A stretch of 64,000 nt of DNA, from the NCBI GenBank assembly GCA_946480695.1, contig CAMLKG010000007.1, positions 92,829-156,828 on the forward strand, written 5' to 3'. Origin of the DNA: an uncultured Cellvibrio sp. GTDB lineage: Bacteria > Pseudomonadota > Gammaproteobacteria > Pseudomonadales > Cellvibrionaceae. The notes under the pieces were generated by a model. The model had not been told where the DNA came from and did no database searches. It worked only from the letters and a program-made list of their open reading frames with translations. Below are positions 57,927 to 64,000 of this stretch, in pieces. The position numbers were made by a program, and so were the translations under genes. Positions within the stretch are counted from its first letter, which is position 1. Each line of letters starts with the position of its first letter.

Positions 57927-59075
57927 TCATGAGCGATCTTGTTTATCGGCATGTTTGGAACCTATTGGTTTATTAATAACCTCGGCATCGATCGTATTAT
58001 TTATATTGCTCTCTATCAGCTCTGCGCTTAGTTCCGGGTGTTGTAACTGTAGCTGGTGGTAATAGTTGGCCGCAGCTTGCAATTTGAGCTGCAACTCCCG
58101 AATCAATTCGATTAGATTTTTTTCCTGTTTTAATTTCTGCTGGTACTGTATACGCAGGTTATCCAAATCCACCTGAGCCTTTGCCTGCAGCTTAAGTGCC
58201 AGGCTTTGCGCTCGCTCACCTTCGGCGTACTCTTTTTTCAGAGTTTCAATATCGCGCTTTAAGGATTCAGCCCAGTCTTTGTGCTTTTGGTTCCAGAGCG
58301 CTTGATCGTCGCGTTCTTTAGTTACACGTAACAGATCTTCAGCTGTTTTGGCAAGTTCTTGTTGATGTGCCTCAGCTTTGTCTTTATTTTTTTGATGGAG
58401 GGTACTATTTTCCTGTATTAACGCATCGCGTTCATACTGCAAATTTTCTATGTGCGCTAATTGCCGGGCGTGTTTTTGCAAAATGATGCTTAACTGTTCG
58501 TCCTTTTCATAAATACATTGGTTCGCTTCAGCTGTGGTGAGCCTAAACCCCTTTGCCGTAAGAGCTGTGCTCAGTGCAGCTGCATTGGTTTGATTTACAT
58601 AGCGCGTTGTAGCTTGCAAGGTCACAATTATTTTGCTGAAAGTGGTTATCTCTGTCAGACTCAGGGAGGTTAAAAACTGGGCTTCATTTCCATTTAGCTC
58701 AATAATTAAGGTGTTGCATTGTGTATTTGTTAATTTAAGTTCGTCCAAAAGTTGCGCGAAGGTAATTGCAGGAACTTGTTTTGTTTCTTGCAAGTGTAAG
58801 TTGGTGTTTTTGAGAAATTCTGGTTCCAGAGGTAATTGTGATCCATAGCGTGGGTTTGAATAATTATTAAATTCTACATATTCATCTTGCGCGCTAATCG
58901 CGCTATTTTTGATGTGTACATTGTGTTGGTGCGCAAATTTTTTAATCAGCTGTTTTACCAGTTCGGCAGACGTTTCTACCAACACCAACTGTTTATAGCC
59001 AAGTTGCTGATATAGTGGGGCGCTGATGCCCAATCCGGCACCTAAGTGGATGATGATGTCAGAAATGGATTTCAT
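57927..59075 (-). CDS. Methyltransferase-like domain fused to a long coiled coil
   Basis: 382 residues. Residues about 1-180 look like a FkbM-type Rossmann methyltransferase: IIIHLGAGLGISAPLYQQLG (glycine loop), LVLVETSAELV, and LIIELNGNEAQFL in the place of the usual D-x-E-G-x-E. The last change may mean loss of activity. Residues about 190-345 form a continuous charged coiled coil (RDALIQENSTLHQKNKDKA, ERDDQALWNQKHKDWAESLK). The tail is short and basic. The ATG at 59075 has AAAGGA six bases upstream; an ATG at 59108 overlapping the previous stop is an alternative. Confidence 0.65.
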   Translation of the reverse strand: MKSISDIIIHLGAGLGISAPLYQQLGYKQLVLVETSAELVKQLIKKFAHQHNVHIKNSAISAQDEYVEFNNYSNPRYGSQLPLEPEFLKNTNLHLQETKQVPAITFAQLLDELKLTNTQCNTLIIELNGNEAQFLTSLSLTEITTFSKIIVTLQATTRYVNQTNAAALSTALTAKGFRLTTAEANQCIYEKDEQLSIILQKHARQLAHIENLQYERDALIQENSTLHQKNKDKAEAHQQELAKTAEDLLRVTKERDDQALWNQKHKDWAESLKRDIETLKKEYAEGERAQSLALKLQAKAQVDLDNLRIQYQQKLKQEKNLIELIRELQLKLQAAANYYHQLQLQHPELSAELIESNINNTIDAEVINKPIGSKHADKQDRS

Positions 59076-59104
59076 AGCATTTCCTTTGGTATTCTCAATA
59101 GTAT

Positions 59105-60379
59105 TCATTGACCTGTTTTACACTCTTGGTAAAGCCATTCAATAGGGTTGCCAAATAGTGCCTGATAGTAGGCATGGTAGTCCCGGTGTGGTAAATGTGA
59201 TTTTCCCGATGTGTCCGCTTTGGCGTTGAACTCATTGATAAATGTATGAAAATCCTGTTGTTGAATTAGGTATGATTCAACACCCAAGCGTTGGGCTTCG
59301 CGCGTTATCCATGAGCTATCAAATGTGAGCATGGGGATGTTATGCCATGCCAAGTGCCATAAAAAACCCGATGACATGTCGGCGTAGTGAGTGGCGGAAT
59401 AATTGAATAAAAACATATCGCTGCGACTAAGCAGCTCCGCCAGGAGCTGTTCAGATAAATATTGGTCGTAAATTACAACTCTTTTTTCCTGCGCCGCTAT
59501 TGTATCTAACTCTTGTATTGCGTTGCGCAATACGGGTGATAACTGTTGGGCGCAGGTGAATTGAATAATAAGCTGAACATCTTCGCGCAAATTATGCAGA
59601 TTTGCCTTTAATAACGCTGGCAATAAATGAAAACCTTTTGTTTCTTTGGCATCACCTGCATAAAGTAAAACATTGAGATCCGTTTTGGCCCTGAACGCCG
59701 GTCGGGCAGGGATGGCTTGCCAATTTGCAATAAAGCAGGGATGAAAAGCTAATTCTTTAGTCCATAGCAAGCCCAAGCTCTCTACTGCATATTTAAGCTC
59801 ATAGTGGCTAACGAAAATGGATACGCCCGACAATTGAGCCCCCGCCCGCAGGGCAATTTTTGCCAATACATATTTTCTTTTATTAATAATACGGCCCTGA
59901 TAATCGCACCCCGGTGAAAACATCAAACAGGCAAAGCAACGGATAATCCGCCCCGGTTCGGTTTGTTGTAATTGATGGATAGCGAATGACAGGGCAAGAA
60001 AGTGATCCCAATCCAGAGTGTGGCAAAAAAATACGGGGGGCGGTGCGTTAATATTAAGCTGCTCCGCTATTATGGATTTATACTCGCTGGACAAAGCATT
60101 TATGTAGGAGTTCAGTTCCGCTAACGACACTATGCCATTGTGGTATTGATAGAAGTTGCTGCGAAAATGCTCAATAAGCAAAATATGGGGAAAGGCTCTA
60201 TGCAGTTTACTTTTCCATTCACCGTAACCACCGGCAATTTTGATATTAATAGGTGGTATGTTCGAGGTAAATGTTTGCAACAGCAATTCGGCTGTTGAAA
60301 AATGGTGGCCACTGGCGTTCCCCAGCCCCGGATCAAGGACGACCAGTGTTGTAGGGAAAGCTGCGTTTGTTGTCTGCAT
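59105..60379 (-). CDS. GT-B-type glycosyltransferase, putative
   Basis: 424 residues. The N-terminal LVVLDPGLGNASGHHFSTAELLL is the glycine-rich start of a GT-B fold. The C-terminal half has NVLLYAGDAKETKGFHLLPALL (GT4-like loop), VIYDQYLSEQLLAELLSRSDMFLFNY and GFLWHLAWHNIPMLTFD. A donor-binding E-x7-E is not obvious, so the exact family is uncertain. It is soluble and lies between two coiled-coil proteins in the operon, suggesting it extends the chain while associated with them. No strong Shine-Dalgarno is seen. Confidence 0.68.
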   Translation of the reverse strand: MQTTNAAFPTTLVVLDPGLGNASGHHFSTAELLLQTFTSNIPPINIKIAGGYGEWKSKLHRAFPHILLIEHFRSNFYQYHNGIVSLAELNSYINALSSEYKSIIAEQLNINAPPPVFFCHTLDWDHFLALSFAIHQLQQTEPGRIIRCFACLMFSPGCDYQGRIINKRKYVLAKIALRAGAQLSGVSIFVSHYELKYAVESLGLLWTKELAFHPCFIANWQAIPARPAFRAKTDLNVLLYAGDAKETKGFHLLPALLKANLHNLREDVQLIIQFTCAQQLSPVLRNAIQELDTIAAQEKRVVIYDQYLSEQLLAELLSRSDMFLFNYSATHYADMSSGFLWHLAWHNIPMLTFDSSWITREAQRLGVESYLIQQQDFHTFINEFNAKADTSGKSHLPHRDYHAYYQALFGNPIEWLYQECKTGQ

Positions 60380-60388
60380 GGAATGAAA

Positions 60389-61453
60389 TTAGTTTATTTG
60401 GGTTGGGGGATTGGCACGATTTCTCAGTAAACCCAGCAGTGGTAATTCGCCAAGCACTTTCTCTATCAATGCATTGCTTGCAAATCGGCTCTCAATGGCA
60501 TTGTATTTTACTAATGTATCTTCCAATTCTTCCTGCAATTGATTGATCTGCAGCAGAGCTATTTCCAATTCATTTTGTTTGCTGCTAAGTTGCTGGCGCG
60601 TGTTTTCTTCGCATAGTTGATTAGCAGCGAGCTGTGTTATACCCAGTTCTTCTTGCAACTGTTGGATTTGCAACAAGGCAATTGCTAGTTCACTTTCTTT
60701 TTTTCTAAGCTGTTCGCGGGTATTTGCAAGATCCTCTAATTTCTGCCCGAAAGCCAACGCGAGGTTTTCCATCGCGACATCATTTTGTAAATACTTGAGT
60801 AGTGTTTGAAACTCATTCAATGCAACTGAGTGTTGTTTGGCAATTAATAAGTTAACATCGATATAATTTGTGGTGTTATTATGACTGGTAAGCGCCAAAG
60901 TTTTGGCATCATCGTAAAATGCCATAGTCTCATCCCGATCGATAAGTGCGGCAGCGGCAATGAGCCGGGCAATGCCGGAGTAGTTTGTTGCGTTCACTGT
61001 GCAATTAGTAAATTGTATGCCCAAACGCTGGTTAAGTAATGTTAGTATTTGGCCGGTCTCAGTGCTCAAACTCGCATAATCTACCAGTGCGCTGCAGTGG
61101 GCGTTTTGTTCAGCAAACAAAGTCATTTGACTAATGCAATCCAACCAATGGTTAATGCAGTTGTCGAGCGACAACGGAGTACGTGCAAATTCTCCCAGCA
61201 GAGCTGTCTCTGCTGTATCGAATAGCAGAATATTTTTGGTAACAGGGTAAGCAGCGTGGATACGCTTGATTAGTTCTGCGTGATATTCACCGTGGAACAC
61301 AATTCGTGTTGCCTGAGCTGAAGCGGTAATCAGTTTTGCCTCATGCAACGTCGTGAATGCGACAAATAGAGTTTCACTGCCAGGGCTGCTAAATAAATCC
61401 AATAGCCCTTGGGTGGCAATTCCTGGTGTTGAGGCAAGGACGATATATTCCAC
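60389..61453 (-). CDS. Hypothetical protein with duplicated coiled-coil segment
   Basis: 354 residues. The N-terminal 230 residues are alpha/beta with a loop STPGIATQGLLDLF and a segment LVDYASLSTETGQILTLLNQRLGI that recall a degenerate sulfotransferase fold. I regard this as a weak resemblance. From about 235 to 320 lies a coiled coil built of two near-identical 40-residue units (ELAIALLQIQQLQEELGIT and ELEIALLQINQLQEELEDT). The C-terminus is short, ending NRANPPTQIN. I prefer the GTG at 61453, six bases after GGAG, over the in-frame TTG at 61465. It is next to wzt, so it may scaffold the exporter. Confidence 0.6.
   Translation of the reverse strand: MEYIVLASTPGIATQGLLDLFSSPGSETLFVAFTTLHEAKLITASAQATRIVFHGEYHAELIKRIHAAYPVTKNILLFDTAETALLGEFARTPLSLDNCINHWLDCISQMTLFAEQNAHCSALVDYASLSTETGQILTLLNQRLGIQFTNCTVNATNYSGIARLIAAAALIDRDETMAFYDDAKTLALTSHNNTTNYIDVNLLIAKQHSVALNEFQTLLKYLQNDVAMENLALAFGQKLEDLANTREQLRKKESELAIALLQIQQLQEELGITQLAANQLCEENTRQQLSSKQNELEIALLQINQLQEELEDTLVKYNAIESRFASNALIEKVLGELPLLGLLRNRANPPTQIN
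60523..60726 (-). repeat. Imperfect 120-bp tandem duplication in a coiled-coil gene
   Basis: Bases from about 60523-60606 align with about 60643-60726 at a constant offset of 120. Near-identical words such as TTCTTCCTGCAATT and TTCTTCTTGCAACT appear at the same place in each unit. The two units encode the duplicated Leu/Gln-rich coiled-coil heptads. Confidence 0.75.
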
Positions 61454-61489
61454 ATTATTCTCCAAAATTTGAACGTGCTACTGGATTAG

Positions 61490-62266
61490 TTAATTAGCTA
61501 AGGTTTGTGCCGCTGCCTGCACTTGCATGACAGCTTCCGTTTTTTCTTGCTCCAGTTTTTGCAACTCCAACATATGCAAATGATATTTATTAGTCACCCA
61601 AACAGCATCACCTTCGGCGCGAATTTTTCCTTCATCGATCCAGATGGCACGATTGCATATTTTTCTGACTTGCGGCGCACTGTGTGAAACAAATACTGCC
61701 GTTTGATTGCCATTGAGTTTGCTGAGCATGGCTTCCTCTGCCTTCTTTTTGAAGTTTTCATCGCCGACACTTAGCACTTCATCTACAAACATAATATCCA
61801 CGTCTGTCATGATCGCCGTAGCAAAACCCAGACGAGCTTTCATACCAGCAGAATAGGTGCTAATTGGCTGTTCAAAAAACTCACCTAATTCGGCAAAGTC
61901 ATTAATGGCAGAAAGCATCGATTTTGCTTTTTTGTAAGATACGCCTTGTAACATGGTGGAGTAGAGCGCATTTTCGCGTCCGCTGACATTGGGCATAAAA
62001 CCAACACCAATGGATAATAGAATGCGGCTCACATCGGCCGCGCAGGTAACTGAACCGGAAGTAGGGTTAATGATGCCGGCGAGAATACGCATCAAGCTGC
62101 TTTTGCCCTCGCCATTGCGCCCTAATATACCCACGGTTTCACCGCGGTATAAATCCATTGATATGCCCTTGAGCGCTTGGTGATTAAAGCGTTTAAACAA
62201 ACCGCGGCGCATGCTATAGGTGAGGGTGATATCTCGAGCCCGCAATATTAATGAATCGACAGTCAT
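61490..62266 (-). CDS. wzt: Polysaccharide ABC exporter ATP-binding subunit (Wzt/KpsT type)
   Basis: 258 residues. Walker A is GRNGEGKSS (E in place of the usual A), the signature is YSAGMKARLGF and Walker B is IMFVDEVLSVGD, all as in the teichoic/O-antigen exporter ATPases. The conserved HQALKGISMDLYRGETVGI start is present. It lacks the extra C-terminal carbohydrate-binding domain of O9a-type Wzt, so chain-terminus recognition by this subunit is unlikely. The start overlaps the permease stop by four bases (ATGA). Confidence 0.92.
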   Translation of the reverse strand: MTVDSLILRARDITLTYSMRRGLFKRFNHQALKGISMDLYRGETVGILGRNGEGKSSLMRILAGIINPTSGSVTCAADVSRILLSIGVGFMPNVSGRENALYSTMLQGVSYKKAKSMLSAINDFAELGEFFEQPISTYSAGMKARLGFATAIMTDVDIMFVDEVLSVGDENFKKKAEEAMLSKLNGNQTAVFVSHSAPQVRKICNRAIWIDEGKIRAEGDAVWVTNKYHLHMLELQKLEQEKTEAVMQVQAAAQTLAN

Positions 62267-63045
62267 GAATTTATTACCCGTGCAGCCACGTGATAATTCA
62301 AACGATGATAAATCAGATGCATCGCTACAATTAGCGTTGAAAAAATTACGCCCAGTAGAAGCAAATGATTTAGTTCGTACATACCTTTATTCATCAAAAT
62401 AAGGCGAAAGCTATCGCACATAAATGCGATGGGATTGTAAGTAAGTAAATAGTCACCGACGGTGGGACTGAGGCTCGCAACATCGAAGAAAATCCCACTG
62501 GAGAACATGAGTAACAACATAACCATATTGATGAGTATGCGTATATCTTCTACGTAACAGATGACAAGTGCAGCTAGCAAACTAATAGCGACAATAATCA
62601 GATATTCCACCAGAATAAGGGGGATTAACCAAAGCCACTGTTGGGTTGGATAAAAACCAAAGGCAAAACAAGTCAGCAAGAGCAAACACAATACTGGAAT
62701 TTCTTTGTAGAGCGAGACTTGCACCGCGCTGTACGGAAAAATAGCTTTAGCAATATTGAGTTGGCTGATAATGCCCTTTTGTCCAAGGATGCTACCGGAT
62801 GCAGAGGTCACGGCTTTGGAGAACCAGACAAAAGGAACCTTAGCGCAGAGTAAAAATAACAAATAATTTTCCTGGCCTCGCTGCAGCAAATAATTAAAAA
62901 CAAAATAGAATCCCAGAACAACCATCAGTGGCTCAAAAATCCACCATAGAAAACTTAAATAGAAGCGTGACGCCTCTGACTTAAGAGTCATCCTGGCATT
63001 TACATCAACCAGCTTTATGTAATCTGTTATTTTCAATTGCACCAT
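62263..63045 (-). CDS. wzm: Polysaccharide ABC exporter permease (Wzm/KpsM type)
   Basis: 260 residues with six transmembrane helices, the normal ABC-2 exporter layout. FYLSFLWWIFEPLMVVLGFYF and SPTVGDYLLTYNPIAFMCDSF are typical of O-antigen/capsule permeases. With the ATP-binding subunit it exports a lipid-linked glycan across the inner membrane. Together they define an ABC-dependent rather than a Wzx/Wzy-dependent pathway; no wzx or typical wzy is seen. It begins 8 bases after the rfbC stop. Confidence 0.92.
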   Translation of the reverse strand: MVQLKITDYIKLVDVNARMTLKSEASRFYLSFLWWIFEPLMVVLGFYFVFNYLLQRGQENYLLFLLCAKVPFVWFSKAVTSASGSILGQKGIISQLNIAKAIFPYSAVQVSLYKEIPVLCLLLLTCFAFGFYPTQQWLWLIPLILVEYLIIVAISLLAALVICYVEDIRILINMVMLLLMFSSGIFFDVASLSPTVGDYLLTYNPIAFMCDSFRLILMNKGMYELNHLLLLGVIFSTLIVAMHLIYHRLNYHVAARVINS

Positions 63046-63053
63046 TCCGCGTG

Positions 63054-63602
63054 TTAATCAAAATAAATTGCTTGTGCAAATTCAGGGGCAGCCTGATCTT
63101 TTGCCGAGACGGTAATATTTTTTAAGTCTGGCCATGTGATACCGAGACTTGGTGAGTTCCAGGCGATGCAGCCTTCATCCTTGGGAGAATAGTAGTTGGT
63201 GGTTTTATATAAGAATTCAGCAGTATCGCTCAGGGTTAAAAAACCATGGGCAAAACCTTCAGGAATCCATAACTGGCGTTTATTTTCCGCCGATAAATGC
63301 ACTCCAATCCATTGACCAAAGGTGGGGGAGGATTTGCGAATATCGACCGCCACATCAAACACTTCACCTTGAACCACACGTACCAATTTGCCTTGCGCCA
63401 TAGGCGGTAATTGATAGTGCAAGCCGCGCAATACCCCTTTTCCTGATTTGGAATGGTTGTCCTGTACAAAGCTACAACTTAATCCCATTGCTTCTTCAAA
63501 ACGTTGTTGATTAAAACTTTCAAAGAAGAAACCACGCTCATCGCCAAATACTTTTGGTTCAACAATTTTTACAGCAGGTATTGCGGTGGAAATTATGTTC
63601 AT
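63054..63602 (-). CDS. rfbC: dTDP-4-dehydrorhamnose 3,5-epimerase
   Basis: 182 residues, the normal size. The cupin core shows KVFGDERGFFFESFN, SFVQDNHSKSGKGVLRGLHYQ (catalytic His) and VDIRKSSPTFGQW, with WIPEGFAHGFLTLSD. It epimerises dTDP-4-keto-6-deoxyglucose towards dTDP-rhamnose. The start is at the ATG at 63602 (MNIISTAIPAVKIVE), the family N-terminus, with GAG upstream; an ORF extension to 63680 is rejected. rfbA, rfbB and rfbD are not in the window, so the rest of the pathway is elsewhere or just outside. Confidence 0.93.
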   Translation of the reverse strand: MNIISTAIPAVKIVEPKVFGDERGFFFESFNQQRFEEAMGLSCSFVQDNHSKSGKGVLRGLHYQLPPMAQGKLVRVVQGEVFDVAVDIRKSSPTFGQWIGVHLSAENKRQLWIPEGFAHGFLTLSDTAEFLYKTTNYYSPKDEGCIAWNSPSLGITWPDLKNITVSAKDQAAPEFAQAIYFD

Positions 63603-64000
63603 ATTGACTCTTGGTTTGAGCGGACATGGATGCTTTTTGTGCAGCCGGCCAGTCTTGGCGCTTGGCATAATACTGAACATCTGTTCGAGAATGCGGCGAA
63701 GTCTACCTTGTTTGGCTGGCAGCGTTCAAATCCAATTGGGTGAAGCCGAAGGGATTGGCAGGCGCGGGCTCGGGCTCGGGCTAGGTTGCGCTGTGGCGCA
63801 TGAGTACCAGGAACACTTGCCTAACCCCTGATATATGATGACGGTTGCCTGATCTTCGGCTTCTGCGATAGCTTAAGTGGGCACACTTCTGGAAGGTTTT
63901 GGGTAGACCATTTCCATGGCTAAGCTCGTGGTATTGTCCCAATTTATACCCAATTAAGCAGGCTTATAACTTTTTGATGTTTAAAGGGAGCATACGATTT
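63603..64000. other. Gene-free leader region of the polysaccharide operon
   Basis: About 400 bases without a convincing gene on either strand. Short ORFs here are low-quality. It holds a 6-base CGGGCT unit repeated three times (about 63766-63783) and an AT-rich stretch with TATAAA on the - strand near 63945, where the operon promoter could lie. No strong -35 hexamer is visible. A weak match to the ops pause element is noted at 63701-63710. Confidence 0.4.

Noticed and set aside
35162..63602. Search for a Wzx flippase and Wzy polymerase
   Set aside because: The polytopic proteins at 35162 and 38744 have GT-C-like acidic loops rather than Wzx/Wzy features, and an ABC exporter is present, so a Wzx/Wzy pathway is not supported.
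63766..63783. Triple CGGGCT repeat as a possible repeat array
   Set aside because: Only three 6-base units in a GC-rich stretch; too short to be a CRISPR, VNTR of known type or attachment site.

Overview
The window looks like a chromosome segment of a Cellvibrio-type gammaproteobacterium (Cellvibrionaceae/Pseudomonadales side). This is inferred from gene order and protein character, not from a database search. Two conserved blocks support it: slt - uup - universal stress protein - ... - topA - DUF6586, which resembles the Pseudomonas order, and tRNA-Leu - tig - clpP - clpX - lon - hupB - ppiD. There are no rRNA genes, transposases, integrases or CRISPR arrays.

Layout. 1-153: start of cmoA, running off the left edge. 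374-8488: signalling block with an EAL-CBS-GGDEF protein, a TPR response regulator translationally coupled to a small histidine kinase, a double-FHA membrane protein, a DUF5610 protein, a glutaredoxin-like protein and an EAL-HDOD gene broken by a frameshift. 8622-15039: a small membrane protein, a possible small RNA, slt, uup, a universal stress protein and two uncharacterised membrane-anchored proteins. 15364-27525: housekeeping and protein-quality-control block (topA, DUF6586, tRNA-Leu(UAG), trigger factor, ClpP, ClpX, Lon, HU, PpiD). Sequences resembling sigma-32 heat-shock promoters lie before clpP and lon. 27612-29869: dienelactone hydrolase and pabB. 30121-34968: a DUF4230-DUF2339-DUF3999 membrane/envelope cluster.

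35162-63602 is a large, visibly AT-richer surface-polysaccharide locus. After one GT-C-like membrane protein on the + strand, about 22 genes run on the - strand over roughly 26 kb with little intergenic space. They encode a Wzm/Wzt-type ABC exporter, RfbC, GDP-fucose synthesis (gmd, fcl), a WecE-like aminotransferase, a hexapeptide acyltransferase, a GtrA flippase and GtrB-like glycosyltransferase, several cytoplasmic glycosyltransferases, a polysaccharide pyruvyl transferase and a WcbI-like protein. The distinctive part is a sulfation kit inside the same operon: APS kinase (cysC, makes PAPS), PAP phosphatase (cysQ, clears the by-product) and three sulfotransferase-like proteins. Two of these are close paralogues flanking a giant two-domain glycosyltransferase. 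My reading is an ABC-exported, fucose-containing, probably sulfated and pyruvylated O-antigen or capsule.

Two genes appear broken: the EAL-HDOD gene (frameshift near 7759) and a GSCR-motif gene in the polysaccharide locus (in-frame amber at 51578-51580). Several ORF starts were moved to internal ATG/GTG codons because of Shine-Dalgarno placement, overlap with the upstream gene or family N-termini.
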